Source: Mesonia maritima
GTDB lineage: Bacteria > Bacteroidota > Bacteroidia > Flavobacteriales > Flavobacteriaceae
Direction: 5' to 3'
NCBI RefSeq assembly: GCF_042433895.1
Contig: NZ_JBHLUA010000012.1
Location: forward strand, 1 to 64,000
DNA: 64,000 nucleotides
Part shown: piece after piece, positions 43,662 to 53,664 of the stretch
How positions within the stretch are numbered: the first letter of the stretch is position 1
Layout of the letters: the number at the start of each line of letters is the position of its first letter
Program-made: the position numbers and the translations under genes
Notes under the pieces: generated by a model
Told to the model about the DNA's origin: nothing
Database searches by the model: none
The model's input: only the letters and a program-made list of their open reading frames with translations

Positions 43662-44378
43662 TTATTTTAAAAGTTTTAAATACTGCTGAATTACATTTTC
43701 CAATCCGTCATAAAGTGCTTCCGCAATTAAGGCGTGACCGATGGAAACTTCCAACAAACCGGGAACATTTTCTTTGAAATATTTAATGTTTTGAAGCGAT
43801 AAATCGTGCCCAGCGTTTATTCCCAAACCTAACTCTTGCGCAATTTTAGCACATTCAGCATACGGTTTTACGGCTTTTTCTTTATTTCCTTTGGCAAATT
43901 GAACAGCGTATTCTTCAGTATATAATTCTATTCTGTCGGTTCCGGTTTTTTGGGCTCCTTTAATCATTTCAGGATCGGGATCTACAAAAATCGAAGTGCG
44001 AATATTATGCTTTTTAAATTCAGCAATTATTTCTTTTAAATATTCTTGATGTTTTATAGTATCCCAACCTGCGTTTGAAGTTAACACATTATCATCATCG
44101 GGAACGAGTGTAACTTGTGTGGGTTTATTTTTGAGCACCAAATCAATAAAATCATCAAACGGATTTCCTTCTATATTAAATTCCGTAGTTACAACAGGCG
44201 CTAAATCTCGCACATCTTGATAGCGAATATGACGCTCATCGGGTCGCGGATGAACGGTAATTCCTTGAGCTCCAAATTTTTCAGCATTTTTTGCAGCTTC
44301 AACTACGTTGGGGATATTTCCGCCGCGCGCATTTCGAAGCGTTGCAATTTTATTTATATTAACACTTAACTTTGTCAT
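43662..44378 (-). CDS. pdxJ: Pyridoxine 5'-phosphate synthase PdxJ
   Basis: 238 residues. The start LSVNINKIATLRNARGGNIP and ITVHPRPDERHIRYQDV carry the substrate-binding residues of PdxJ; later GADRIELYTEEYA-like TDRIELYTE and GINAGHDLSLQN are also diagnostic. Makes pyridoxine phosphate from 1-deoxyxylulose-5-phosphate and aminoacetone-phosphate. TIM barrel, cytoplasmic. Divergent from the CBS protein gene. Confidence 0.97.
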   Translation of the reverse strand: MTKLSVNINKIATLRNARGGNIPNVVEAAKNAEKFGAQGITVHPRPDERHIRYQDVRDLAPVVTTEFNIEGNPFDDFIDLVLKNKPTQVTLVPDDDNVLTSNAGWDTIKHQEYLKEIIAEFKKHNIRTSIFVDPDPEMIKGAQKTGTDRIELYTEEYAVQFAKGNKEKAVKPYAECAKIAQELGLGINAGHDLSLQNIKYFKENVPGLLEVSIGHALIAEALYDGLENVIQQYLKLLK

Positions 44379-44464
44379 CTTTACAGTTTTTTAACTACAA
44401 AAATACAAAGTTACCGAGCTTTCATGTGCTATATTTTAATTAATTTGCAAGAAAACCTGTGGCA

Positions 44465-45124
44465 ATGAATATACAAACTTATATTATTAATGATGTTGAA
44501 ATTCAGCCGTTAGATGCGCCTATTCAAAATTTAAAAGATCTTTTTAACGAGCTTACATATAGCCACTTGGCGATCGCGGAAAAAGGAGAGTTTATAGGTT
44601 GTATTTCTGAAAATGATGTACGCTGTTTTGACGGAAAAAAAAGTATTAAAGATTATCGCCACGCAGTTGAAACTTTTTTTGTTCGAGAAAATGATAATTG
44701 GTTAGATATTTTAGAGGCTTTTGCAAGACAGAATACCAATTTTATGCCGGTTTTAGAAGCCGGAACTAATAAATATATCGGATATTTAGAACTTAGTGAT
44801 ATTATTTCAATTTTTAACGAAACGCCATTTTTAAGTGAAGTTGGTTCGGTGTTGGTGATTGAAAAGGGGTTTAAAGATTATTCGTTTAGTGAAATTACGC
44901 AAATTATCGAATCGAATGAAGGAAAAATTCTCGGGCTTTTTATTAGTCAGCTTTCACAAGATTTAGTTCAAATCACTATAAAAATCGGGCTTTCTAGTAT
45001 TAATGAAATTATCCAGTCGTTTAGACGCTATAGTTATAAAGTAGTTAGCAGCCATCAAGAAGACACATTTCTGAAAAATTTAAAAGAACGTTCAGATTAT
45101 TTGAACAAATACCTCAATATTTAA
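44465..45124 (+). CDS. CBS-domain protein
   Basis: 219 residues from ATG at 44465 (a GTG two codons earlier is less likely). Two CBS motifs, about 15-65 and 70-130 (LAIAEKGEFIGCISENDVR; FMPVLEAGTNKYIGYLELSDI), with an ACT-like or regulatory tail of about 85 residues after them. It probably senses an adenosine nucleotide. It lies 4 bases ahead of nadK, which fits regulation by nucleotides, though that is inference. Confidence 0.88.
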   Translation: MNIQTYIINDVEIQPLDAPIQNLKDLFNELTYSHLAIAEKGEFIGCISENDVRCFDGKKSIKDYRHAVETFFVRENDNWLDILEAFARQNTNFMPVLEAGTNKYIGYLELSDIISIFNETPFLSEVGSVLVIEKGFKDYSFSEITQIIESNEGKILGLFISQLSQDLVQITIKIGLSSINEIIQSFRRYSYKVVSSHQEDTFLKNLKERSDYLNKYLNI

Positions 45125-45128
45125 TTTT

Positions 45129-46013
45129 ATGAAAGTAGGCATTTACGGACAGTTTTATCATGAAAATTCCGGAAAATACATTCAAGAATTACTAGACCTT
45201 TTGGAAGAAAAAAATATCGAGGTGGTAATTGAAAAAGAATTTCTAGAAATAATTCACAAGAAGGATTCCATTAAAAAGCAATACTCAGAATTTTCAACTT
45301 TTAAAGAATTAGATTCAAGTTTCGATTTATTTTTCAGCATCGGCGGAGACGGAACAATTTTAAAAAGCGTCAATTTTATAAAAAACTTAGACATTCCCAT
45401 TGTCGGGATAAATACTGGAAGATTAGGTTTTTTAGCTACTATTCAAAAAGAAGAAATAAGCGAAACTATTTCTTCTATTCTTCAAAAAAAATACAGTATT
45501 TCCAGAAGAAGTTTGTTAACAATTGCAACATCTCCAAAAAACGAAGGTCTTTCTGATATAAATTTCGCATTAAATGAAATTGCGATAAGTCGGAAAAACA
45601 CCACCTCTATGATTACAATTGAAACTTGGCTAGATGGAAAATATTTAAATGCCTATTGGGCAGACGGTCTAATTATTTCTACGCCAACCGGCTCTACAGG
45701 CTATTCGCTAAGTTGCGGCGGACCTATAATTAATCCTGAAACCAACGCACTTGCAATTACACCCATTGCACCACATAATTTAAATGCTCGCCCATTAGTA
45801 ATTCCAGATGATATTGAATTGAAATTAAAAGTTTCCGGTCGCGAAGATGATTATCTTGTCTCTTTAGATTCTCGCATCACGAGTTTAGATAAAGATACCG
45901 AAATCACCATAAAAAAAGCACCTTTCACTATCGGACTGGTTTTACTTCACGAAGACAGTTTCATAAAAACATTGCGAAAAAAATTACTCTGGGGCGAAGA
46001 TAAACGCAACTAA
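45129..46013 (+). CDS. nadK: NAD kinase
   Basis: 294 residues. GGDG motif at 72-75, GINTGRLGFLATI, the conserved NEIAISR segment, and ADGLIISTPTGSTGYSLSCGGPII, all NadK landmarks. Phosphorylates NAD to NADP. Four bases after the CBS gene and in the same run as the DUF6089, uppS and bamA genes downstream. Confidence 0.97.
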   Translation: MKVGIYGQFYHENSGKYIQELLDLLEEKNIEVVIEKEFLEIIHKKDSIKKQYSEFSTFKELDSSFDLFFSIGGDGTILKSVNFIKNLDIPIVGINTGRLGFLATIQKEEISETISSILQKKYSISRRSLLTIATSPKNEGLSDINFALNEIAISRKNTTSMITIETWLDGKYLNAYWADGLIISTPTGSTGYSLSCGGPIINPETNALAITPIAPHNLNARPLVIPDDIELKLKVSGREDDYLVSLDSRITSLDKDTEITIKKAPFTIGLVLLHEDSFIKTLRKKLLWGEDKRN

Positions 46014-46118
46014 AAACAATAAAACTTCCGGAAATTTGTTAATCATAGCGAATACAAATCTTTATTAAATTAAGTTAGAGAAAACTTAATTCATATATTT
46101 GCAAACTTTTGAAAATCT

Positions 46119-46811
46119 ATGAGATATTTAACGGTAGTAATAATTATGCTTTTATATAGTAGTCAATTGCAATCGCAAACCTATGAAGTTGGCCCTTATG
46201 TTGGGGCTGCTAACTTTATTGGCGATGTAGGCGCTACCAATTATATAAACCCAAACACGTTAGCTTTTGGCGGCGTTTTTAAATGGAATAGAAGCGAACG
46301 CCATTCCTTTAGACTTAGCATAATTCATGCCGATTTGGAAGCAGACGATCTGGATTCTGACGAAACAAGGAGACAATTAAGAGGATATTCCTTTAAAAAT
46401 TCAGTAACTGAAGCCTCTTTAGGAATTGAATATACTTTTTGGGAATGGAATTTACATAATTTTAAACCGCAAGTTACACCTTATTTGTACACCGGTTTAA
46501 CAGGAATTAAGTATGACGATTTTTATCTGAATGCCAGAGAAGAATTAACCCGTAACGATTCCAAAATAAATATGGCGATTCCAATGGTTATTGGGATAAA
46601 AGGAACCTTAGACACACATTGGGTTTTAGCTCTAGAAATAGGAGCGCGCTATACGTTTACCGATAATATTGACGGAAGTAATCCCGAAGAATTTGATGGT
46701 GGGCAAAATTTACCTAGTTTCGGAAACCCAAACACAAACGATTGGTATATGTTTACCGGAATCACGTTAACTTATACCTTCGGAAGGAAACCATGTTATT
46801 GTAATTTTTAA
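46119..46811 (+). CDS. DUF6089-family outer membrane beta-barrel protein
   Basis: 230 residues; signal peptide ending near LQSQT. YEVGPYVGAANFIGDVG and a series of amphipathic strands with aromatic girdles, ending in a terminal strand (FTGITLTYTFGRKPCYCNF), fit the DUF6089 beta-barrel family of flavobacteria. It may contain an unusual terminal Cys pair. Adjacent to uppS without any gap (uppS starts on the next base), so translation is coupled. Role unknown. Confidence 0.9.
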   Translation: MRYLTVVIIMLLYSSQLQSQTYEVGPYVGAANFIGDVGATNYINPNTLAFGGVFKWNRSERHSFRLSIIHADLEADDLDSDETRRQLRGYSFKNSVTEASLGIEYTFWEWNLHNFKPQVTPYLYTGLTGIKYDDFYLNAREELTRNDSKINMAIPMVIGIKGTLDTHWVLALEIGARYTFTDNIDGSNPEEFDGGQNLPSFGNPNTNDWYMFTGITLTYTFGRKPCYCNF

Positions 46812-47552
46812 ATGAATATAAAAGACCAAGTAAATACCGAAAAACTTCCGCAGCATATCGCCATTATCATGGACGGTAACGGTCGTTGGGCAAAACAACA
46901 AGGTTTGCTTCGCGTAGTTGGTCACGAAAAAGGAACATTTGCGGTTCGAGAAAGCGTAGAATCTTGCGCAGAATTGGGCGTAAAAAACCTTACTCTTTTT
47001 GCATTTTCAACAGAAAACTGGAACAGACCAAAAATTGAAGTTAGAACATTAATGAAATTATTAGTTTCTTCCTTAAAAAAAGAAATTAAAACATTAATGG
47101 ATAATAATATTAAGCTAAGTGCAATTGGCTGTCTAAATAATTTACCTGAAAAAGCACAAAAAGAATTACAAGAAGTAATAGACAAAACCGCCAATAATTC
47201 ACATATGACGTTAACTTTAGCTTTAAGCTATGGTTCGCGCGAAGAATTATTGACTTGCATAAAAAAAATAGGAGAAAAAATTAAAAAAGGTGAAGTTGCT
47301 ATTGAAGCTATCGACGAAAACCTTGTCCAACAAAATTTATATACCCACAATCTACCCGATGTAGATTTATTAATAAGAACAAGTGGCGAACAGCGAATTA
47401 GTAATTTTTTACTTTGGCAAATCGCTTACGCAGAATTATATTTCACCAAAATTTTATGGCCCGATTTCAGAAAGGAACATTTAGTAGAGGCTATTTTAAA
47501 TTATCAAAACAGAGAACGACGATTTGGAAAAACAAGTGAGCAACTCAGTTAG
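46812..47552 (+). CDS. uppS: Isoprenyl transferase (undecaprenyl diphosphate synthase)
   Basis: 246 residues. Signature HIAIIMDGNGRWAKQQG with catalytic Asp21, then FAFSTENWNRPKIEV and the C-terminal RTSGEQRISNFLLWQIAYAEL. Makes the C55 isoprenoid carrier for cell-wall and LPS precursors. Between the DUF6089 gene and bamA, both of the envelope pathway. Confidence 0.97.
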   Translation: MNIKDQVNTEKLPQHIAIIMDGNGRWAKQQGLLRVVGHEKGTFAVRESVESCAELGVKNLTLFAFSTENWNRPKIEVRTLMKLLVSSLKKEIKTLMDNNIKLSAIGCLNNLPEKAQKELQEVIDKTANNSHMTLTLALSYGSREELLTCIKKIGEKIKKGEVAIEAIDENLVQQNLYTHNLPDVDLLIRTSGEQRISNFLLWQIAYAELYFTKILWPDFRKEHLVEAILNYQNRERRFGKTSEQLS

Positions 47553-47559
47553 CGCATTG

Positions 47560-50136
47560 ATGACTAAAAAAATAGTTATTTTTTTTATAGGTTACCTTGC
47601 TTTCAGCCTTAATCTTTCGGCGCAAGATATTCCTCTTGCAAACGGCGAGCAATATACCGTTGGTGAAATTACCGTAACCGGAAATACTGGCTATAACGAA
47701 CAAACCGTTATCGCTTTTACAGGTTTACGTAAAGGCGAAAAAATTTATATTCCGGGCGATAGAATAAGTCAGGTAATCAATAAACTTTGGGATTTAGGTC
47801 TCTTTAGTGATATTAACCTTTATTACACTATTAGCGAAGGAAACGTAGCGAACTTAGAGCTCGAAATTCAAGAAGTTCCCGAATTAAACGAAGTAACTAT
47901 AAGCGGAAATAAAAAGAAAAAGCACAAAGAAAAGTTTATTAAAAAGAACGATTTAGATCCCGGAACAAAAGTTACCGAAAACTTAATCGCGACTACTCGA
48001 AATAATATCGAAGAATTTTATAGTTCAGAAGGTTATTTAAATGCCGATGTAGATATTAGAACTATTCCTGTTCAAGACACTCTAGAAGGAAGCACCAAAC
48101 AATTAGTAGATTTAGATATTGATATTAATGTTGGAGAAAAAGTAAAAATTAGCGCGATTAATATTGAAGGAAACGAAGTCTTTAGTGATGGAAAAGTAAG
48201 AAGACAAATGTCTACCAAACGCAAAAACTTCCTTCGATTCTGGAAACGTTCAAAATTTATTGAAGAAGATTACGAAGAAGATAAACAAGAAATTATAAAA
48301 GAATATAAATCTGAAGGTTATCGTGACGCGCGAATTATTTCAGATAGCATCATCAAAAAAGATGAAGAAAACATCGCTATAAACCTAAAAGTTGAAGAAG
48401 GCGACAAATATTATTTTGGTGATATTTCTTTCTTAGGAAATAGCGTTTACACCGATAAACAACTAAAACAAGTTCTAAAAATAAAAAAAGGTGACACCTA
48501 TAACGGGACTTTATTAGAGCAACGCATTGCTGACCAAACAAAACCCGACGCAGATGATTTAACTAACCTTTACCAAAATAACGGTTACCTTTTCTCACAA
48601 ATTAATGCGGTAGAAACTCGAGTTTATAATGATACTATCGATTTTGAAATTCGAATTAGAGAAGGAAAAGTCGCGTATTTTGATGAAGTCGTGGTAAAAG
48701 GAAACGACAAAACAAACGATCACGTAATTTATAGAAATTTAAGAACACGGCCGGGAGAGCGTTACAGCAAAAGAGACGTTGTAAGAACTGTTCGAGAATT
48801 AGGTCAATTAGGCTTTTTTGACGCTCAAAAATTAGCGCCAGAATTCAAAAACGTAAATCCTAATGACGGAACATTAGATCTAGAATATAATGTTATAGAA
48901 AGCGGCGCTAGCCAAATTGAACTTCAAGGAGGTTACGGTGGTGGTGGTTTCGTCGGTACCTTAGGCTTAAGTTTCAACAATTTTTCTTTAAAAGGAATCT
49001 TCGATAAAGATGCATATCATCCACTTCCAATGGGTGACGGTCAAACTTTATCTTTACGAGCACAAGCGGCTAACTTTTACCAAACGTATAGTCTATCTTT
49101 TTCTGAACCTTGGTTAGGCGGAAAAGAACCAATTCGATTAACAACTTCATTTTCGCATACTGTACAATATTTTTATGATGCTGTAAATCGTGATGCGAAC
49201 AGAGATCGTCGATTTTTAATTACAGGAGGTTCAGTTGGTCTTGCAAAACGATTAACTATTCCTGATGATTATTTTACGGTTTCTAGCGCGGTTAGTTACC
49301 AACATTATTCTTTAAAAAATTATGATATTGGTCTTTTCAATTTCCCTGACGGTCACGCGAACAACTTTGCGATTACTTTAGGTTTAACAAGAAATAATCA
49401 GTTTACCAATCCTATTTATCCTAAAGGCGGCTCTGAATTTAGTATTACCGCAAAATTTACTCCTCCATATTCACTTTGGAATGGCGTAGATTATGGAAAC
49501 CTAGAGAATAATCCAGCATACCAAACCAACGGACAACCTGATCCTGCAAAAATCGACCAGAAACGTTTTGATTGGTTAGAATATTATAAAATCAAATTTA
49601 AAGGAGATTGGTACAACAGTATTGTTGGCGATTTGGTATTAAGAACAAACGTAGAATACGGATTTTTAGGAGCCTATAATAACGAAAGAGGAATTCCACC
49701 ATTCGAACGTTTTTATTTAGGAGGTGACGGTTTAGGCGGTTATAGTTTAGACGGAAGAGAAACTATTCGTTTACGTGGTTATCCAAACCAATCTTTAACG
49801 CCTATCGATCGCGATCCAACTTCTGGAGCAACTCGAAATGACGGGGCAACAATTTATAATAAATACTCGTTAGAATTACGTTACCCTATCACACTAAATC
49901 GTTCTGCTTCTATCTATGGATTAGCTTTTGCTGAAGGTGGAGCATCGTATGATGGATTCAGAGATTTTAATCCATTTCAATTAAATCGTTCCGCTGGTTT
50001 TGGAGTTCGTATATTTATGCCAGCATTCGGTTTATTAGGAATTGACTTCGGATACGGTTTTGATCCAATCCCGGGCACTTCCTCTGGCGAAAGTAGTGGT
50101 TGGAGACCTCACTTTATAATAGGGCAACAATTCTAA
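47560..50136 (+). CDS. bamA: Outer membrane assembly factor BamA
   Basis: 858 residues from ATG at 47560; an alternative frame begins at 47524, inside uppS. Signal peptide ending near SAQD. Five POTRA domains (VGEITVTGNTGYNE is the first) precede a 16-strand barrel with the closing IDFGYGFDP...FIIGQQF. Inserts outer-membrane proteins with periplasmic chaperones. Two Skp-like genes follow, as in many bacteria. Confidence 0.97.
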   Translation: MTKKIVIFFIGYLAFSLNLSAQDIPLANGEQYTVGEITVTGNTGYNEQTVIAFTGLRKGEKIYIPGDRISQVINKLWDLGLFSDINLYYTISEGNVANLELEIQEVPELNEVTISGNKKKKHKEKFIKKNDLDPGTKVTENLIATTRNNIEEFYSSEGYLNADVDIRTIPVQDTLEGSTKQLVDLDIDINVGEKVKISAINIEGNEVFSDGKVRRQMSTKRKNFLRFWKRSKFIEEDYEEDKQEIIKEYKSEGYRDARIISDSIIKKDEENIAINLKVEEGDKYYFGDISFLGNSVYTDKQLKQVLKIKKGDTYNGTLLEQRIADQTKPDADDLTNLYQNNGYLFSQINAVETRVYNDTIDFEIRIREGKVAYFDEVVVKGNDKTNDHVIYRNLRTRPGERYSKRDVVRTVRELGQLGFFDAQKLAPEFKNVNPNDGTLDLEYNVIESGASQIELQGGYGGGGFVGTLGLSFNNFSLKGIFDKDAYHPLPMGDGQTLSLRAQAANFYQTYSLSFSEPWLGGKEPIRLTTSFSHTVQYFYDAVNRDANRDRRFLITGGSVGLAKRLTIPDDYFTVSSAVSYQHYSLKNYDIGLFNFPDGHANNFAITLGLTRNNQFTNPIYPKGGSEFSITAKFTPPYSLWNGVDYGNLENNPAYQTNGQPDPAKIDQKRFDWLEYYKIKFKGDWYNSIVGDLVLRTNVEYGFLGAYNNERGIPPFERFYLGGDGLGGYSLDGRETIRLRGYPNQSLTPIDRDPTSGATRNDGATIYNKYSLELRYPITLNRSASIYGLAFAEGGASYDGFRDFNPFQLNRSAGFGVRIFMPAFGLLGIDFGYGFDPIPGTSSGESSGWRPHFIIGQQF

Positions 50137-50167
50137 TTTGGCACGATATTTTCTAAGAAACTAATAC

Positions 50168-51001
50168 ATGATGAAAAAAAGTCTTTTAATACTACTAATC
50201 GGGTTCATTTCGAGCTTTCAATTGCAAGCGCAACGTGGCTTAAAAATTGGTTATGTTGATATGGACTATATTTTAGACAATGTTCCTGAATATAAACAAG
50301 CCTCACAACAACTTAGTGGAAGAGTTCAACAATGGAAAGCTGAGATTGAATCGAAAATGCAGAAGGTAAAAGATATGAAGCAGAATCTCGAAAATGAGCG
50401 TCCGCTTCTTACCAAAGAATTAATTGAAGAACGCGAAGAGGAAATTAAATATGAAGAAGACCAAATTGTAAAATATCAACAAGATAAATTTGGGCCGCAA
50501 GGTGCTTTTATTACGCAGAAAAGGCAATTAATTCAACCAGTACAAGATCAAGTTTTTAACGCCGTTCAAGAAATTGGACAAACCCGAGAATATGATTTTA
50601 TCTATGAAAATTCAGCAGATGCGTTAATGCTATTTTCAGCTAAAAGACACGACATCAGCGACCAAATTTTAGCAAAAATTACACGATCTTCACGCAAATT
50701 AGAACGCGAAGAACAAACTGAAAATAAAGAAGGAGAAGATGAAAATGCTGCTCCAGAAGAATACAAATCGGTTATTCAAGCTAAAGAAGATAAGATAGAA
50801 GAGCAACAAAGAGAAGAAAAACGACAAGCGATTGAAGACAAACGTGAAAATGAAATGAACGAGCGTCAACGTGTTCGTGATTCCATTAGAGAAGCAAAAC
50901 GTCTAGAGTACGAACAACGTCGCCAAAAAATGCTTGAAGAGCGCCAACAAAGAAGAGATTCAATTGAAAAAGCTCGTAACGCTGAGAGAAATAATAACTA
51001 A
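50168..51001 (+). CDS. OmpH/Skp-family periplasmic chaperone with charged C-terminal extension
   Basis: 277 residues; signal peptide ending near QLQAQ. Skp-type core to about residue 180 (IGYVDMDYILDNVPEYKQASQQL, then a long helical hairpin), followed by roughly 95 residues rich in Glu, Arg and Gln (RQAIEDKRENEMNERQRV), predicted coiled coil. The extension is absent from the paralogue downstream. Holds unfolded outer-membrane proteins for BamA. First of the tandem pair. Confidence 0.92.
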   Translation: MMKKSLLILLIGFISSFQLQAQRGLKIGYVDMDYILDNVPEYKQASQQLSGRVQQWKAEIESKMQKVKDMKQNLENERPLLTKELIEEREEEIKYEEDQIVKYQQDKFGPQGAFITQKRQLIQPVQDQVFNAVQEIGQTREYDFIYENSADALMLFSAKRHDISDQILAKITRSSRKLEREEQTENKEGEDENAAPEEYKSVIQAKEDKIEEQQREEKRQAIEDKRENEMNERQRVRDSIREAKRLEYEQRRQKMLEERQQRRDSIEKARNAERNNN

Positions 51002-51048
51002 ATAGAATAATCAAACAAAAAGTAAGAACACAATTTAATTCAAAACAA

Positions 51049-51564
51049 ATGAAACAATTTAGAACATTTTTAATAGCCGTATCGTTTATTGTAGGAGGAA
51101 TTGCCTTTGCAAATGCACAGAACTCTAAAGTTGCTCATATTGCGACACAAGAATTAATTGAGTCGATGCCGGGTTATCAATCTGCAATGTCACAGTTAGA
51201 AAAACTTCAGAATACGTATAGAAGCGATATTGACGATTTATTAAAAGAAGCTCAAAATAAAAATAAAAAATATCAAGCTGAAGCTACTCAGAAAACTGAA
51301 GAAGAAAATGCAGAACGCGCTAGAGAATTGCAAGCTACGCAACAAAAAATTATGCAATATCGCCAAACCGCACAAGAAGATCTTCAGAAAAAAGAAACAG
51401 ATCTTTTAAGACCGGTTTACGAAAAAGCTAGAACTGCTATTCAAAAAGTAGCGAGAGATAAAGGATACGATTACGTGTTAGATTCTACTACTGGAACCGG
51501 CGTAATTTTAGCTGATGGTTATAATTTATTACCAGACGTAAAAAAAGAATTAGGAATTCAATAA
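51049..51564 (+). CDS. OmpH/Skp-family periplasmic chaperone
   Basis: 171 residues; signal peptide ending near FANAQN. Standard Skp length and layout: HIATQELIESMPGYQSAMSQL, then a helical hairpin, then a final strand VLDSTTGTGVILA. Paralogue of the preceding gene, 47 bases downstream; a strong terminator follows. Confidence 0.94.
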   Translation: MKQFRTFLIAVSFIVGGIAFANAQNSKVAHIATQELIESMPGYQSAMSQLEKLQNTYRSDIDDLLKEAQNKNKKYQAEATQKTEEENAERARELQATQQKIMQYRQTAQEDLQKKETDLLRPVYEKARTAIQKVARDKGYDYVLDSTTGTGVILADGYNLLPDVKKELGIQ

Positions 51565-51583
51565 CCTAATTTTCCAAATATTT

Positions 51584-51620
51584 AAAAGCACTTCTTATTT
51601 TTACAGAAGTGCTTTTTTTT
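51584..51620 (+). terminator. Terminator of the bamA-skp run
   Basis: AAAAGCACTTCT, loop TATTTTTAC, AGAAGTGCTTTTTTTT: a perfect 12-pair stem and T run. It lies 18 bases before murI, which is thus separated from the preceding genes. Confidence 0.9.
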
Positions 51621-51637
51621 TGCTCAAAACTTAACTT

Positions 51638-52432
51638 ATGAAGAAAACAGATCCTATCGGAATTTTTGACTCTGGCGTTGGCGGAACTTCAATTTTCGCG
51701 GAGTTACATAAGCTTTTACCAAATGAAGATACTATTTACCTCGCCGATAGTAAAAATGCTCCCTACGGCAATAAAAGCAAGCAGGAAATTATAGATCTAT
51801 GTTTCAAAAACACCGACTTTCTTCTTCAGCAAAATTGTAAAATCATTGTTGTAGCGTGCAATACAGCGACTACTAATGCTATAAAAGAGTTAAGACAGCG
51901 TTACAAAGTTCCTATTATTGGGATTGAACCGGCCATAAAACCCGCAGCACTAAATAGCCGAAAAAAAGTCATAGGAATTTTAGCTACCAAAGGAACACTT
52001 TCTAGTGAATTATTTTTAGAAACCTCAGATGAATTCGCGAAAGGAATTGACGTAATAGAAGTTATTGGAACCGGTCTGGTAGAAGCAATTGAAAAAGGTG
52101 AGCAAAATACTGCGGAAACAAAAAAGCACTTACAAAGCTTATTAGAACCAATGCTAACTAAAGGAATTGATTATCTTGTCTTAGGCTGTAGTCATTACCC
52201 TTATTTAATTCCGCAACTGAAAGAAATTTTACCTGAAGAAGTTTTTATTATCGATTCCGGTGAAGCGGTGGCAAGACAAACCAAAACGGTTTTAAAAAGT
52301 TTAAACCTTCTTTCGGAAAAAGCTTCTAAAGAACCTGTTTTTTACACCAATACTAATATTAATGTGTTACAGATGCTTTTAAAAACCTCTACCAAAAAAA
52401 GGTTTAATAATATTTCTTATTTAGATTTTTAA
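51638..52432 (+). CDS. murI: Glutamate racemase
   Basis: 264 residues. DSGVGG (11-16), catalytic Cys74 in VVACNTATTN, and the second catalytic Cys184 in VLGCSHYPYL. Interconverts L- and D-glutamate for peptidoglycan. Single gene after the bamA run; the convergent PorP/SprF gene ends three bases away. Confidence 0.97.
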   Translation: MKKTDPIGIFDSGVGGTSIFAELHKLLPNEDTIYLADSKNAPYGNKSKQEIIDLCFKNTDFLLQQNCKIIVVACNTATTNAIKELRQRYKVPIIGIEPAIKPAALNSRKKVIGILATKGTLSSELFLETSDEFAKGIDVIEVIGTGLVEAIEKGEQNTAETKKHLQSLLEPMLTKGIDYLVLGCSHYPYLIPQLKEILPEEVFIIDSGEAVARQTKTVLKSLNLLSEKASKEPVFYTNTNINVLQMLLKTSTKKRFNNISYLDF

Positions 52433-52435
52433 GCC

Positions 52436-53440
52436 TTAATTATTAATTGCAGGACAGTTACAATGGTAACGTTCGTTACTTTCTCCAAAGTTATATCCTA
52501 AAGTAATTTGGTGAAAACCTGAATTTGTCAACACAACTGAATTTGCTTGGTAAGTATAGGTATAAGCAAACATAAAGTCATTATAATTTATTCCTAAAAA
52601 CGGTGTGATGTATTGTAATTTTTGACTTTCTACTGTAGAAAGATTTTCGGTATATTCTGAACCATCAAAACTTCTTCTATAAGATAAACCACCCCAAAGA
52701 CTTCCAAAATCAAAATTTCTGTAAACCTTAAAGTTTGCATCTATAGAAGCTTCTGTAGTTTCTTCTTTGTATTGAAACATTAATGAAGGCTCATATGACC
52801 AATCAGATCCGTAAGGTGCAATTACATAACCCGCAGATGCTAGATATTGACGCTGATTGTCAGTTTCTAGATCATCAAATATTTCACGATTCTGTGGAAT
52901 AATATTTTTCACCGTAAAATGCGTGTAAAAATCTAAGTAATAATAAGACATCCCAAAATCAACATTGAAATAAGAATCGGTTAATTCTGCTCCAGGAACA
53001 ATAGTTGGATCAGGCTGCGTAAAACCGGATTGATCTAATTTTTCTTGCATTACACCAACGTTTAAACCAAACGATAATTGGTTTAAAGCGATTCGATCTC
53101 TCGATAACATTAAATGGTACGCAAAAGTAGCGTAAGCTCCTTGCTGAGAAAAATTACCATTGCTATCGTTGTATAAAATACCACCAATACCTATTTTCTC
53201 ATTTAATTTACCATTTACGGCAAGCGTTTGTAAACTTGGTGCGTCGTCCACATCAAACCATTGTTGCCTTGCTGTAAGACGAATTGTATTTCTATTTGCC
53301 GCACCAGCCATAGACGGGTGAAGTAAATACAAATTATCGGTTAAATAATCAGAGTAAACAGGAATTCCCCGTTCTTGAGAAAATACTACTAATGGTAAAA
53401 ATGCAATTGCTAAAAGTAGATATGCTTTAATAGACTTCAT
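52436..53440 (-). CDS. PorP/SprF-family type IX secretion membrane protein
   Basis: 334 residues; signal peptide ending near VVFSQE. The sequence PVYSDYLTDNLYLLHPSMAGAANRNTIRLTARQQWF and a chain of outer-membrane strands are the PorP/SprF pattern; the C-terminus has a Cys pair (HCNCPAIN). PorP/SprF proteins are outer-membrane partners of type IX secretion, often paired with a gliding adhesin. Here no large SprB-type adhesin lies next to it, so it is a stand-alone member. Confidence 0.9.
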   Translation of the reverse strand: MKSIKAYLLLAIAFLPLVVFSQERGIPVYSDYLTDNLYLLHPSMAGAANRNTIRLTARQQWFDVDDAPSLQTLAVNGKLNEKIGIGGILYNDSNGNFSQQGAYATFAYHLMLSRDRIALNQLSFGLNVGVMQEKLDQSGFTQPDPTIVPGAELTDSYFNVDFGMSYYYLDFYTHFTVKNIIPQNREIFDDLETDNQRQYLASAGYVIAPYGSDWSYEPSLMFQYKEETTEASIDANFKVYRNFDFGSLWGGLSYRRSFDGSEYTENLSTVESQKLQYITPFLGINYNDFMFAYTYTYQANSVVLTNSGFHQITLGYNFGESNERYHCNCPAINN

Positions 53441-53664
53441 ATAATAAGGGTTATCTCTTCAAAAAAGTAAAAATAAACTTAAAATTTATTCAAGCAAAAC
53501 TTATTTCCATACTAAATATCGATCAAGTTTTACATTTCAACAGCGAAAAATACAATTTTTCTTTAAAGTAAAATAACTTTACTTCTGCTTTTCAAATTAA
53601 TAAGGCGTAAATATATTCATTTCATTGTATTTCTTTTAGTAATTTTGCTGAAAAATTTGCATTT

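Noticed and set aside
47524..47559. BamA start at TTG 47524, inside uppS.
   Set aside because: The residues before Met13 do not look like a signal peptide start, while ATG at 47560 gives a proper one just after the uppS stop.
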